Shown: positions 32,531 to 41,973, counted from the stretch's first letter. The stretch: 64,000 nucleotides of DNA from Pseudomonas syringae (GCF_001698815.1 NZ_LGSI01000074.1:45923-109922); one strand, 5' to 3'. A program made the numbers and translations. The notes: generated from the letters alone by a model not told the origin.

Positions 32531-34209
32531 TGCTGTGGCTCCAGATCAATTGCACGGGAAGAGGCGGGGGCTTTATACGAGCCTGGCGCGGCGTCGCCAG
32601 TGCGGCCACGTATCAAGGCTTCCGGATGACGGCTGAGGAAGTCGGTCAGCACGCGAACAGAGCGGGCGGTGCGTTGCACTTCGTCCATGGCCTGGCCCAG
32701 TTGCACGCGGGCCGGGGAGTCTTCACCCAGGCTGTCGTTGGCGGTGTGCAGGGTTTTCTGCGCCTGTTGCAGAGTGCCGCGCATTTCCGGCAGGACCGTG
32801 CCGTTGACCTGCTTCAGGGTTTTCTGCAGTTCGCTCAAGCTGCCGTTGAGATTGTTCGCCAGTTCGTCGATGGGCAGCTTGCCCAGTTTGTCGACAAAGG
32901 TCTGCAGCTGTTCCTGCAACTTGTCGAAGCTGCCCGGTACGGTAGGAATTTCAAGCGGGCGGGCTTTTGGATCGAACACCACTTTGGGGGCCTTGGGTTC
33001 GAAGTCCATCGCAATGTAAAGCTGACCGGTCAGCAAGTTGCCGGTGCGCGCCTGTGCCCGCAATCCCCGGGCCACGAAGCCGCCCAGGATGCGCGCCGAT
33101 TGCTCGTCCTCATCACCCGTGCCGCCTATTTTTTGCAGCTTGGCTTCCGCCGCGCCCAGGCGCTTGGCATAGATCACCGCACCGACGATGCCAGGGAAAG
33201 TTTGCGTCTGTGGATCGTAATCCAGGTCCACGGAAACCACGCGGCCAATGTTCACGCCGAGGAAGTCCACCGGCGCATTGACCACCAGGCCACGCAGGGA
33301 CTGGGCGAAACGCATGCGAATGTAGCGCGGCTCGCCATCGGGTGGCGCAAGCGCCGTGGCTTGATCATCGAAGATTCGGAATTCAGCGTTTTCCGGCGCC
33401 GGTTTTGCATCCGGACTCCAGTTGGGCTCGCGGAAGGCAATGCCACCGGCGATGATCGAGGTCAGCGACTGGGTGGCAATCTTCAGCCCAGCGGCGCCGA
33501 GGGTGACGTCAACGCCGCTGGCATTCCAGAAACGCGTGTCGGTGCTGACGTACTGGTCATTGGGGGTGTTGATGAAAATCTCGATGTCTACGCCTTTGCC
33601 GTCCTTTGACAGGTCATAGGAAACCACCTGGCCAACCTGAATGCGTCGGTAATAGATAGGCGAGCCAATGTCCAGCGAGCCCAGGTCATCAGTGTGCAGC
33701 CTGAAGCGCTTGCCTTTCTCGCCGAAGGTCACTGGCGGTGGCGTCTCCAGGCCGAGGAAAGCGTTCTTGGTCTTGTCCGAGCTGCCCGCATCGGCGCCGA
33801 TGAACGCGCCGGACAACAGGGTATCAACGCCGGACACGCCGTGAGCGCCGATCCGTGGTCGCACCACCCAAAACTGGCTGTCTTCGCGGGTGAAGGGGCC
33901 GGCGCTGCTGTTGAGTTCGATGGTGGCCAGGATGTGGGTACGATCATCGCTGAGGGCAATGTCGCTGACGATGCCAATGACCACGTTTTTGTACTTGACC
34001 TGGGTTTTCTTGGCTTCGAGCCCTTCAGCGGTGAGGAAGCTGACAGTGATTTTCGGGCCGACGTTCATCCAGTCATGCAGCGCCATGGACAAGCCGATCA
34101 AGCCGGCAACGATCGGCACCAGCCAGACCAGCGAAACACGCATCCGGCGTCGTTTGACCTCGGGCCGAACCGGCGCGGAGGGGGAAGGGGGTAGGGCATT
34201 GTCAGACAT
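32527..34209 (-). CDS. pqiB: PqiB, MCE-domain intermembrane transport protein
   Basis: The protein has 560 residues from the ATG at 34209; a TTG two codons upstream is less likely. One N-terminal membrane helix (VSLVWLVPIVAGLIGLSMAL) is followed by three MCE domains beginning near residues 50, 165 and 290 (motifs such as ITVSFLTAEGLEAKKTQVKYK and VDFLGVNIGRVVSVDLDYD). A long C-terminal helical region (about 430-530) forms the needle-like channel. PqiB hexamers bridge inner and outer membranes. It overlaps pqiA2 by 8 bp. Confidence 0.92.
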   Translation of the reverse strand: MSDNALPPSPSAPVRPEVKRRRMRVSLVWLVPIVAGLIGLSMALHDWMNVGPKITVSFLTAEGLEAKKTQVKYKNVVIGIVSDIALSDDRTHILATIELNSSAGPFTREDSQFWVVRPRIGAHGVSGVDTLLSGAFIGADAGSSDKTKNAFLGLETPPPVTFGEKGKRFRLHTDDLGSLDIGSPIYYRRIQVGQVVSYDLSKDGKGVDIEIFINTPNDQYVSTDTRFWNASGVDVTLGAAGLKIATQSLTSIIAGGIAFREPNWSPDAKPAPENAEFRIFDDQATALAPPDGEPRYIRMRFAQSLRGLVVNAPVDFLGVNIGRVVSVDLDYDPQTQTFPGIVGAVIYAKRLGAAEAKLQKIGGTGDEDEQSARILGGFVARGLRAQARTGNLLTGQLYIAMDFEPKAPKVVFDPKARPLEIPTVPGSFDKLQEQLQTFVDKLGKLPIDELANNLNGSLSELQKTLKQVNGTVLPEMRGTLQQAQKTLHTANDSLGEDSPARVQLGQAMDEVQRTARSVRVLTDFLSRHPEALIRGRTGDAAPGSYKAPASSRAIDLEPQQ

Positions 34210-34816
34210 CTTCAACCTCTGCGTCCCAGATAAGCCGGGGATCGAAACTCATGGCGGCGAACATCGTCATCACCACAACCAGACCAAAAAACAGAATACC
34301 GATGCGCGGCTCGATGGTGCTGAGCTCTCGGAACTGCACAAGCGCCGCCACCAGGGCGACGACCAATACGTCAAGCATCGACCAGTAGCCGATCAACTCG
34401 ATAAAACGATAGAGCCGCGACCGCTCCTGCATGGCCCAGGTACTGCGGCGCTGACAGGTGATGAGCAACAAGCCCAGCACCACGAACTTGATGCACGGCA
34501 CCACTACGCTGGCGATGAAGATCAGCAGGGCAATGTCCCACGAACCGCCTTCGAAAAATTCGATCACACCACTCATGATGGTGTTCTGGCTGCTGTTGCC
34601 AAACAACGTGGTGTACATCACCGGCAGCAGGTTGGCGGGTATATAGAAAATCAGCCCGGCGATCAAAAATGCCCAGGTCCGCATCAGGCTGTTGGGCTTG
34701 CGGGCATGTACCGCTGAGTCGCAGCGTGGACACACGTGGGCATCGGCCGGGCAGACATAACCGCAAATATGGCACAGGCACACATTGTGTTCGCTGGCAT
34801 AGGGGATCCCGTTCAT
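34202..34816 (-). CDS. PqiA-like inner-membrane protein, second half-gene
   Basis: The protein has 204 residues from the ATG at 34816. It starts with a zinc-ribbon-like CHICGYVCPADAHVCPRCDS (two CxxC pairs), followed by four predicted helices (for example AFLIAGLIFYIPANLLPVMY). In E. coli one PqiA contains two such modules; here they are separate genes that overlap by 4 bp (ATGA). It is part of the inner-membrane base of the Pqi complex. Confidence 0.87.
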   Translation of the reverse strand: MNGIPYASEHNVCLCHICGYVCPADAHVCPRCDSAVHARKPNSLMRTWAFLIAGLIFYIPANLLPVMYTTLFGNSSQNTIMSGVIEFFEGGSWDIALLIFIASVVVPCIKFVVLGLLLITCQRRSTWAMQERSRLYRFIELIGYWSMLDVLVVALVAALVQFRELSTIEPRIGILFFGLVVVMTMFAAMSFDPRLIWDAEVEDV

Positions 34817-35433
34817 GACGGCTCGACTCCCAGCTCTTTCCACAGGCGGCGAATGTCTTTGCCAGCGATCAGAATAATCAGGACCATCAACATTGCCATC
34901 GCCCACAACCCAAGTCCCGGATGCACATCGAGCATCCCCGACAGCTTGACGATGGCCACCAGAATACCCAGCAGACAGACTTCCAGCATGCTCCATGGCC
35001 GCAAGTGCTCCAGGGCGCGCATACAGGACTTGAAGCCGGGGGCGATCACGCCTTTATGAGCGTGCGCCAGGACCCAGAACAACAGGCAGATCTGCAGCAG
35101 CGGGGCGAAAATGATTGCCAGCCCGGCGACCAGGGCAATCAGCGTGATACGGCCCTGAGCCAGCGCCTCGACCGATTGCCAGAGGGTCACTTGATTGCTC
35201 AGGCCCTGCATGCTGATGCTGATCACCGGAAAGTAATTGGCGAAGGCAAACAACACCGCCGCGCCGATGGTCAGGGCCAGCAATTGTTCGATGGTCAGGC
35301 GATGACCGCGGGCCAATACCGCGCCGCAGCGCAGGCACAGGGCGGTTTCGCCGTGCTGCAACGGATGAGACTCATACAACGAGTCGCAATGCTCGCAAAT
35401 GATCAGGTCCGAAGGCTGTTTCGTGTCAGGCAA
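34813..35433 (-). CDS. pqiA: PqiA-like inner-membrane protein, first half-gene
   Basis: The protein has 206 residues. The N-terminal Cys motif is CEHCDSLYESHPLQHGETALC then LRCG, followed by four helices (LLALTIGAAVLFAFANYFPV near 50). It contains the paraquat-inducible A motif RPWSMLEVCLLGILVAIVK. First gene of the pqiA1-pqiA2-pqiB-pqiC operon, in which every junction overlaps. Oxidative-stress (SoxR) control known in E. coli is not evident in the upstream sequence. Confidence 0.88.
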   Translation of the reverse strand: MPDTKQPSDLIICEHCDSLYESHPLQHGETALCLRCGAVLARGHRLTIEQLLALTIGAAVLFAFANYFPVISISMQGLSNQVTLWQSVEALAQGRITLIALVAGLAIIFAPLLQICLLFWVLAHAHKGVIAPGFKSCMRALEHLRPWSMLEVCLLGILVAIVKLSGMLDVHPGLGLWAMAMLMVLIILIAGKDIRRLWKELGVEPS

Positions 35434-35673
35434 AGTGGGCTCGTCTGAGTAGTAGTGACAGGGTGGATAACTTAAAAAAACGCGGGGCTGAAAGATACCT
35501 TGTCGGCACCGATTCAGCCGAATTAAATCAGCCGAACTTAATCAAGACAGGCTGCGGTCGGTTGGCGTTATTGCATTGACCCCGGTTGGCGACCGACGTT
35601 CGCATGTCACTACGCCATTATTCACTGCTCATCGCGACAAATGATGCAGGCCCGATCTGATTGTCGTTTGCAG
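35434..35673. other. Divergent gap between pqi and the PQQ-alcohol dehydrogenase, left part
   Basis: It should hold the pqi promoter. A 14-bp imperfect tandem repeat (tcagccgaattaaa / tcagccgaacttaa, 35514-35541) is present. No ORF is supported. Confidence 0.4.
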
Positions 35674-35689
35674 CGCTACAGGTGTAGCG
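35674..35689. promoter_or_regulatory. Activator-site palindrome CGCTAC-AGGT-GTAGCG (dehydrogenase UAS)
   Basis: Perfect 6-bp arms flank AGGT, about 67 bp upstream of a sigma-54 promoter, the usual place for a bacterial enhancer. Two sites of the same form (41951 and 41974) precede the solitary pqqA promoter. I propose it as the binding site of the AcoR-like activator encoded at 39720-41675. Confidence 0.6.
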
Positions 35690-35755
35690 GTGCGAGCGCG
35701 ACAGATTAACTTCGTATTGCAATCAAGTCATTGAAATACAAGCTATTTAACGGTG

Positions 35756-35771
35756 TGGCACAAGCCTTGCT
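35756..35771 (+). promoter_or_regulatory. Sigma-54 promoter of the PQQ-alcohol dehydrogenase
   Basis: tggcacaagccttgct has GG and GC exactly 10 bases apart and matches TGGCAC-N5-TTGC. It ends 56 bp before the ATG at 35828. A sigma-54 activator gene lies 4 kb downstream. Confidence 0.85.
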
Positions 35772-35827
35772 ATGTTGCTCTCCAGCCGGGACGATCGATC
35801 CCGGTTCTAATAAGAACGGAGAGCCTC

Positions 35828-37993
35828 ATGAATCGATTTGGCCTACAACCTCGTCCCGGACCGCTCACGTCGCTCGTTGCCGCCGTCGCCGTGGCGCTTT
35901 CCTGCGCCAACGTAGCGTTCGCCGCCGAGGCCGCGCAGGTCGATGGCGCGCGGATCAGCGCCGCCGACCAGGAACCCGGCAACTGGATGAGCCACGGTCG
36001 TACCTACGATGAACAGCGTTTCAGCCCGCTGAACAAAATCAACGATGGCAACGTCGGCAAGCTCGGTCTGGCCTGGAGCTACAAACTGGACATCGACCGG
36101 GGCGTCGAAGCCACGCCCATCGTCGTGGATGGCGTGATGTACACCACCGGGCCGTTTTCCATGGTCTATGCGCTGGATGCGCGCAACGGCAAGTTGTTAT
36201 GGAAATACGATCCGCAATCGGACCGCAGCCGTGCCGGTGAAGCCTGTTGCGATGCCGTAAACCGTGGCGTCGCAGTCTGGGGTGGCAAAGTCTTCGTCGG
36301 TGTGCTGGATGGGCGCCTGGAAGCCATCGACGCCAAGACCGGCCAGCGCGTCTGGTCCGTGGACACCCGTACCGATCCCAATCGCAGCATTACTATTACC
36401 GGTGCGCCGCGCATCATCAACGGCAAGGTGATCATCGGCAACGGCGGCGCCGAGTATGGCGTGCGCGGTTACATCACGGCCTATGAGGCCAACACCGGCA
36501 AACAGGACTGGCGTTTCTTCACGGTGCCGGGCGATCCGAAACTGCCGCCGGAAAACAAAGCCATGGCAATGGCCGCCAAGACCTGGTTCGGCGACAAGTT
36601 CGTCGAGCAGGGCGGCGGCGGAACCGTCTGGGACTCGATGTCCTATGACCCGAAACTCAACTTGCTGTACTTCGGGGTCGGCAACGCTTCGTCGTGGAAC
36701 CCGCGCCTGCGCTCGGAAGGCAAGGGCGATAATCTGTTCCTGTCGTCCATCGTCGCGATCAATCCGGACACCGGCGAATACGTCTGGCACTACCAGACCA
36801 CTCCCGGCGATGCCTGGGACTTCACGGCCACCGCGCACATCATGCTCGCGGACATGGAAATCGACGGCAAGATGCGCCAGGTCTTGATGCAGTCGCCGAA
36901 AAACGGCTTTTTCTATGTCATCGATCGCAAGACCGGTGAACTGTTGTCGGCCAAGAACATCGTGCCGATCAACTGGGCGACCGGCGTCGACATGAAGACC
37001 GGCCGACCCATCGTCGATGAGAAAGCCGCCGTTTACTGGCGCGATCCGGAGAAAAAAGCCTTGCTGGTCCAGCCGGCGTTCTGGGGCGCCCACGACTGGC
37101 AGCCGATGTCCTACAACCCGCAGACCGGTCTGGTGTACATCCCGGCGCACATCATGTCGGCGTTGTATCAGGATGTGGATGGCGTGCCGCCGCGCAAGAA
37201 ATTCAAGAGCATGTATCAGCTACAGGTCAACACCGGAATGATGCCGGAAGATCCCGAAGGCCTGCGCAAACTGGCCGACACCTGGACCGGCAAGCTGATT
37301 GCTTGGGACCCGATCAAGCAGGAAGCGCGCTGGGAAGTGCCGTACTCGACGATCTTCAACGGCGGCACATTGAGCACCGCTGGCAACCTGTTGTTTGAAG
37401 GCACGGCCGACGGGCGAGTGGTGGCCTATTCAGCCGACAAAGGCAAAACCTTGTGGGAGCAGCCGGCCAATACCGGGGTGATGGCCGGTCCCGTTACCTA
37501 TGAAGTGGATGGCGAGCAATACGTGACGTTCATGGCCGGTTGGGGCGGGGCGTTTTCCACCTTTGCCGGGGCATTGTCCTTGCGCGCCGGGGTCAAGCCC
37601 AACGCTCAGGTGCTGACCTACAAGCTGGGCGGGACGGCGAAACTGCCGGATCTGAAATACAAATACGCCGACCGCAAGGTCGATCCACCGGCGTTCACTG
37701 GTACCACCGAACAGGTCGACAAAGGCCGGGCGCTGTTCAACGGCCATTGCGATACCTGCCACGGCATCAACGCCATCAGCGGCGGCGTGTTGCCCGACTT
37801 GCGCATGCTCAGCAAGGAAAACCACCAGATGTTCCTCGGCATTGTCTATGGCGGTCGTGTCCAGGACGGCATGCCGTCGTTCGCCGAAGAGCTAAAGCCG
37901 GACGAAGTGGAGCTGGTGCATCAATACATCATCAAACGCTCCCACGACCTGCTCAACGATATGAAGTCGGCGAAGACGGCGGCGAATCAATAA
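35828..37993 (+). CDS. PQQ-dependent quinohemoprotein alcohol dehydrogenase (type II), exported
   Basis: The protein has 721 residues from the ATG at 35828 (RBS acggagagcc). A signal peptide ends at ANVAFA-AE (about 35). The eight-bladed propeller holds PQQ: vicinal Cys140-Cys141 (GEACCDAV) form the disulfide over the cofactor, and Asp331 in PGDAWDFTA is the likely catalytic base. Position +2 from that Asp is Thr, not Asp, which argues for a calcium rather than a lanthanide enzyme. The C-terminal cytochrome c domain has CDTCH (Cys641, Cys644, His645). It oxidises alcohols in the periplasm; the preferred alcohol is unknown. Promoter and UAS lie at 35756 and 35674. Confidence 0.92.
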   Translation: MNRFGLQPRPGPLTSLVAAVAVALSCANVAFAAEAAQVDGARISAADQEPGNWMSHGRTYDEQRFSPLNKINDGNVGKLGLAWSYKLDIDRGVEATPIVVDGVMYTTGPFSMVYALDARNGKLLWKYDPQSDRSRAGEACCDAVNRGVAVWGGKVFVGVLDGRLEAIDAKTGQRVWSVDTRTDPNRSITITGAPRIINGKVIIGNGGAEYGVRGYITAYEANTGKQDWRFFTVPGDPKLPPENKAMAMAAKTWFGDKFVEQGGGGTVWDSMSYDPKLNLLYFGVGNASSWNPRLRSEGKGDNLFLSSIVAINPDTGEYVWHYQTTPGDAWDFTATAHIMLADMEIDGKMRQVLMQSPKNGFFYVIDRKTGELLSAKNIVPINWATGVDMKTGRPIVDEKAAVYWRDPEKKALLVQPAFWGAHDWQPMSYNPQTGLVYIPAHIMSALYQDVDGVPPRKKFKSMYQLQVNTGMMPEDPEGLRKLADTWTGKLIAWDPIKQEARWEVPYSTIFNGGTLSTAGNLLFEGTADGRVVAYSADKGKTLWEQPANTGVMAGPVTYEVDGEQYVTFMAGWGGAFSTFAGALSLRAGVKPNAQVLTYKLGGTAKLPDLKYKYADRKVDPPAFTGTTEQVDKGRALFNGHCDTCHGINAISGGVLPDLRMLSKENHQMFLGIVYGGRVQDGMPSFAEELKPDEVELVHQYIIKRSHDLLNDMKSAKTAANQ

Positions 37994-38015
37994 AACCTGA
38001 ATTGGAACACCGACT

Positions 38016-38107
38016 GTTGGAGCGAGGCTTGCCCGCGAAGGCAATAACTCAAGCCCAGAAAATCTGGTGAATATACCGGCCTCTTCGCGGGCAAGCCTCG
38101 CTCCAAC
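38016..38107. repeat. REPIN between the alcohol and aldehyde dehydrogenase genes
   Basis: gttggagcgaggcttgcccg is mirrored by cgggcaagcctcgctccaac. Its interior shares ccggcctcttcgcggg with the 27768 copy. No sigma-54 motif is present in this gap, so aldA is probably read through from the dehydrogenase promoter or has an undetected one. Confidence 0.85.
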
Positions 38108-38163
38108 GGAGTCAGTGCGCTGCAATACCAACAAACAACCGAGACAGAGCAGAGAAACTCACT

Positions 38164-39606
38164 ATGAACGAATCACTGCCCATCTACCAAAGCTACATCG
38201 ACGGCGCTTTTGCGCCCAACGATAACCTCATCGAAGTGTTCAACCCGGCCAACGGCCAGTTGCTGGGCTCGGTGCCCGAGACCAGCCTGTCGGAAGTCGA
38301 GCGCGCCATCGCCGCCGCGCGCACTGCGCAAAAAGGCTGGGCGCGCAAGCCGGCCAATGAACGCGCAGGCTATCTGCATCGCATCGCCAGCAAGGTCCGC
38401 GACAACGCCGAACGCCTGGCGCGGATCATCACCGCCGAGCAGGGCAAAGTGCTCGGGCTGGCCTTGGTGGAAGTCAATTTCACCGCCGACTATCTGGATT
38501 ACATGGCCGAGTGGGGGCGTCGCCTCGAAGGGGAAATCCTCACCAGCGACCGACCAGGCGAGAACATCTTCGTCTTCCGCAAGCCGTTGGGCGTGATTGC
38601 CGGGATTCTGCCGTGGAACTTCCCGTTTTTCCTCATCGCTCGCAAGCTGGCCCCGGCGCTGATTACCGGCAACACCATCGTCATCAAGCCCAGCGAAGAA
38701 ACCCCGATCAACTGCTTCGAGTTTGCCCGTTTGCTCGCTGAAACCGATCTGCCCAAAGGCGTGGTGAACATTGTGTCCGGCAAAGGCGCTACGGTTGGCA
38801 GTGCGCTGAGCAGCCACGCCGGGGTGGACATGGTCAACTTCACCGGCAGCGTCGCCACGGGGTCGCGGATCATGGCGGCTGCGGCGGGCAACATCACCAA
38901 ACTCAATCTGGAACTGGGCGGCAAGGCGCCAGCCATTGTCCTGGCTGACGCCGACCTGGGCCTGGCGGTGAAAGCGATCACGGCTTCGCGGGTGATCAAC
39001 ACCGGGCAAGTCTGCAACTGCGCCGAGCGGGTTTACGTGCAGCGCAAAGTCGCCGACCAGTTTATCGACCAGGTCAGCGCAGCTATGGCGGCGACGCGCT
39101 ATGGCGATCCATTGGCCGAAGACGATCTGGACATGGGGCCGCTGATCAATCAGGCCGGGCTCGACAAGGTCGCGCAGATGGTCAAGACCGCCGTGGGCGA
39201 CGGTGCGCAGATCATCACTGGCGGATCCATCGCTGACCGCAATGGTCAGGGTTTCCACTATCAGCCAACGGTGCTGGCCGGTTGCCAACAAGCGATGGAG
39301 ATCATGCGCCACGAGATCTTCGGACCGGTGCTGCCGATTCAGATCATCGACGATCTGGACGAAGGCATTGCCCTGGCCAATGACTGCGAGTTCGGCCTGA
39401 CCTCATCGATCTACACCAAAGACCTCAGCTCGGCGATGCGTGCCTGCAACGAGCTGGACTTTGGCGAAACCTACATCAATCGGGAGAACTTTGAAGCGAT
39501 GCAAGGCTTCCACGCCGGAGTGCGCAAATCCGGCATCGGCGGCGCGGACGGCAAGCATGGGGTGTATGAATTCACCCATACGCATGTGGTTTATTTGCAG
39601 ATTTGA
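38164..39606 (+). CDS. aldA: AldA-type NAD-dependent aldehyde dehydrogenase
   Basis: The protein has 480 residues, matching E. coli AldA (lactaldehyde/glycolaldehyde dehydrogenase) along its length. Blocks include NFTADYLDYMAEWGRRLEGE, ILPWNFPFFLIARKLAPAL and LELGGKAPAIVLADADL, with the active-site Cys284 in TGQVCNCAERVY. C-terminal NRENFEAMQGFHAGVRKSGI is almost identical. It would oxidise the aldehyde produced by the alcohol dehydrogenase, or a hydroxyaldehyde, to the acid. It sits between that enzyme and its presumed regulator. Confidence 0.88.
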   Translation: MNESLPIYQSYIDGAFAPNDNLIEVFNPANGQLLGSVPETSLSEVERAIAAARTAQKGWARKPANERAGYLHRIASKVRDNAERLARIITAEQGKVLGLALVEVNFTADYLDYMAEWGRRLEGEILTSDRPGENIFVFRKPLGVIAGILPWNFPFFLIARKLAPALITGNTIVIKPSEETPINCFEFARLLAETDLPKGVVNIVSGKGATVGSALSSHAGVDMVNFTGSVATGSRIMAAAAGNITKLNLELGGKAPAIVLADADLGLAVKAITASRVINTGQVCNCAERVYVQRKVADQFIDQVSAAMAATRYGDPLAEDDLDMGPLINQAGLDKVAQMVKTAVGDGAQIITGGSIADRNGQGFHYQPTVLAGCQQAMEIMRHEIFGPVLPIQIIDDLDEGIALANDCEFGLTSSIYTKDLSSAMRACNELDFGETYINRENFEAMQGFHAGVRKSGIGGADGKHGVYEFTHTHVVYLQI

Positions 39607-39628
39607 TGGCTGCTGGTCTCATCAAACC

Positions 39629-39716
39629 GTTGGAGCGAGGCTTGCCCGCGAAGAATGATAACGCGGTGGGTCTGGCCTACCGAGGCGCCCGATTCGCGGG
39701 CAAGCCTCGCTCCAAC
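39629..39716. repeat. REPIN between aldA and the sigma-54 activator
   Basis: gttggagcgaggcttgcccg and its inverted partner gcgggcaagcctcgctccaac bracket an interior (acgcggtgggtctggcctac then cgaggcgcccgattcg) that reappears almost unchanged at 63899-64000. Confidence 0.85.
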
Positions 39717-39719
39717 TGA

Positions 39720-41675
39720 TCACATCACCAGATTCGGCTGCACGATCCCGTGTTTTTTCATCTTGCGGTACAGCGTCGAGCGGGCCACGACGAGTTCTTC
39801 GGCCACGGCGGTGATGTTCCATTGGTGCCGTTTGAATGCTTCCCTCAGGCGCTGGCCCTCATCACCGGCGACTTGACTTGCCAGGTCGCGGCTTGGCGGC
39901 AGCATTGGCTTCGCCACGGACTCGGCGCTGCGTGGCTGCAAGACTTCCACCGGCAGGCAGGCGCTGTCGATGTATCCGTCGTCAGCCAATGCCAAGGCGT
40001 AGCGCAATACATTGATCAGTTGGCGGATGTTGCCGGGCCAAGGGAACCGGCGCAGCAGGTTTCTTGCCTGCGCGTCGATTCTGCAGGCTTCGCCGCCTGC
40101 GAGGTCAGTCAACACGTCGTCGATCAGGCTGTCGATGTCACGCCGCTCACGCAGGGCCGGCAGGCGCAAGGTCATGCCACTGAGCCGATAGAATAGGTCT
40201 TCCCTGAACACTTTGTTGTCGATCATCGCCGACAAATCCTGGTGCGTGGCCGACACCACTTGAATATCCAGCGCAATCGGTGCGTCGGCGCCCAATGGTG
40301 AAATCTCCCGCTCGGCGAGAACCCGCAGCAAGCGGGTTTGCAGGTGTGCGGGCATGTCGCCGATCTCGTCGAGAAACAGCGTGCCGCCATTGGCCAGTTC
40401 CAGCTTGCCCTTCATGCCTTTCTTGTTGGCACCGGTAAAGCTGCCGCTGCGATAGCCAAACAATTCGCTTTCGATGAGGGTTTCCGGAATCGCGGCGCAG
40501 TTCAGCGCAACGAAAGGCCCGGAGCGGCGTGAGCTCGCGTGGTGAATCGCCCTGGCGAAGGCTTCCTTGCCGGTGCCGGTTTCACCATTGATCAAAATGG
40601 GCAGATCTTTATCCAGCAGCTTGTACAGCCGGGCAACGCTTTGCTGTAAACCTGGATCATCGCCGCTGAGGCGCTCCAGTGTCGGCGGATGCTGCACCAC
40701 GCGCGTGCTGGCCGGGGTTTCGCGTTTGGCCGGGGCGCGCAGCTGGGCCGGCATGCGCAGCCCGACCTCCAGCTGGCCCTTGCCGGTATTGAGCCGCACC
40801 CCGTTGGCGCCGCCGTTGCACAGGCGCAGCAGTTCTTCGACGCTGTGCACCGGCAGCAGGTCTTTGAGGAATCGGCCCAACAGCGGCCCGCGGTGAGTGG
40901 ATTCGTATTCGACGAACGCGGCGCGATTGGCACCGATCACCTGGCCTTGCTCGTCGAGGGCCAGCAATTGCTCATTGGCCAGATCGCTGAACGCCTCGCA
41001 GGGTTTGATCATCAGGCTCAAGGTGTTGCGATGGCTGTGCCTGAAGTACGCGTTCTCGATCAGCCGGGCGTACATGATGACCAATTGCAGGGTCAGGTAT
41101 TGCGCCTGCTTGGGGCCGCCGCTGTTCAGGCACGAGGCATTGAGACAACCGCGCAGATTGCCCAGCGAATCGAAGATCGGTGATACCGAGCAGCTCAAGC
41201 GGTCGTTGGCGCGCAGGAAGTGCTCATCGCGGTGAATGATCAAAGGCGTGCGTGCGGCGATGCCGGTGCCGATGCCGTTGGTGCCCACCAGCGCTTCATC
41301 CCAGCGTGCGCCGATCACCAGACCGGATTCCGCGTAGGCGCTGGCCCCCGGCGGCACCCGCGAGTCAAGGGTAATCCCGTGTTCGTCGCTGAGCAGCACG
41401 GCGAAGCCAGCCTTGCCGACCCGTTCGGCCAGCCCGCTGACGCCTTGGCCGGCGATGGACAGGTAATCCTGATTGAAGGCCTGATGCCGATGGATTTCCG
41501 CTGCGCTGAGCATGACCTTGGTCGCGCGTCCGGCAGGTTGCAAGCCGTGCTCGATGACGCTGCGATACCACGACTGGACGATCAGACCGTCGGCGGGCAG
41601 GTTGCGATCAGGGAAATAATCCCCTATGAACGCGTTCAGGTCGGCGGGGCGGGGCAGGCTCGGTTGCAAGGACAT
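39720..41675 (-). CDS. Sigma-54-dependent activator, AcoR-like (GAF, AAA+, Fis)
   Basis: The protein has 651 residues. The N-terminal sensor (about 20-200) is GAF-like (GTNGIGTGIAARTPLIIHRDEHF), as in AcoR-type regulators of alcohol/acetoin genes. The AAA+ domain (about 340-560) has Walker A GETGTGKEAFARAI, the sigma-54 contact loop GSFTGA, and Walker B FLDEIGDMP. The C-terminal Fis-type HTH is ITAVAEELVVARSTLYRKMK. It is convergent with aldA and divergent from the solitary pqqA. Two sigma-54 promoters nearby (35756, 42009) are its likely targets. The inducer is probably an alcohol or aldehyde, by inference. Confidence 0.9.
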   Translation of the reverse strand: MSLQPSLPRPADLNAFIGDYFPDRNLPADGLIVQSWYRSVIEHGLQPAGRATKVMLSAAEIHRHQAFNQDYLSIAGQGVSGLAERVGKAGFAVLLSDEHGITLDSRVPPGASAYAESGLVIGARWDEALVGTNGIGTGIAARTPLIIHRDEHFLRANDRLSCSVSPIFDSLGNLRGCLNASCLNSGGPKQAQYLTLQLVIMYARLIENAYFRHSHRNTLSLMIKPCEAFSDLANEQLLALDEQGQVIGANRAAFVEYESTHRGPLLGRFLKDLLPVHSVEELLRLCNGGANGVRLNTGKGQLEVGLRMPAQLRAPAKRETPASTRVVQHPPTLERLSGDDPGLQQSVARLYKLLDKDLPILINGETGTGKEAFARAIHHASSRRSGPFVALNCAAIPETLIESELFGYRSGSFTGANKKGMKGKLELANGGTLFLDEIGDMPAHLQTRLLRVLAEREISPLGADAPIALDIQVVSATHQDLSAMIDNKVFREDLFYRLSGMTLRLPALRERRDIDSLIDDVLTDLAGGEACRIDAQARNLLRRFPWPGNIRQLINVLRYALALADDGYIDSACLPVEVLQPRSAESVAKPMLPPSRDLASQVAGDEGQRLREAFKRHQWNITAVAEELVVARSTLYRKMKKHGIVQPNLVM

Positions 41676-41950
41676 GAAGACTCCGAATGCGGCTCCGCCA
41701 GACGTTGCGCGGAACGCATGATTATTGTTGTCGTTCTGGAGCAGAACAGGCTGCGGCTAATGTTTCAGTCATTCAGACTCTAGTCTTTTGTAACAAATAC
41801 CGCTGGTTACAAAAAATATTTTTGTCTTTTCCATGGACTTGAAAACAGAGCAATAGTTGTACCGTCGCACGCGCCGGAGGGAGAAAGCGTCTGCTCTGCG
41901 CCTGACGCGTTGCTGGTGGAAAAACGGGCCTGCGACGAATGGCCCAAGGC
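41676..41950. other. Divergent gap between the activator and pqqA, activator-proximal part
   Basis: It contains the activator promoter region. A notable inverted repeat lies at 41786-41814 (ttttgtaac-N11-gttacaaaa). No ORF is supported. Confidence 0.5.
41786..41814. promoter_or_regulatory. Inverted repeat ttttgtaac-N11-gttacaaaa
   Basis: 9-bp perfect arms with an 11-base spacer lie about 110 bp upstream of the activator start. The form differs from the CGC..GCG palindromes, so it may be an autoregulatory site or the target of another regulator. Confidence 0.4.
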
Positions 41951-41966
41951 TGCAACAGGTGTAGCG
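41951..41966. promoter_or_regulatory. Activator-site palindrome, copy 1 upstream of pqqA
   Basis: tgcaacaggtgtagcg has the same AGGT core as the dehydrogenase UAS, with an imperfect left arm. It is 23 bp (about two helical turns) from copy 2. Confidence 0.45.
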
Positions 41967-41973
41967 AGTAGTG

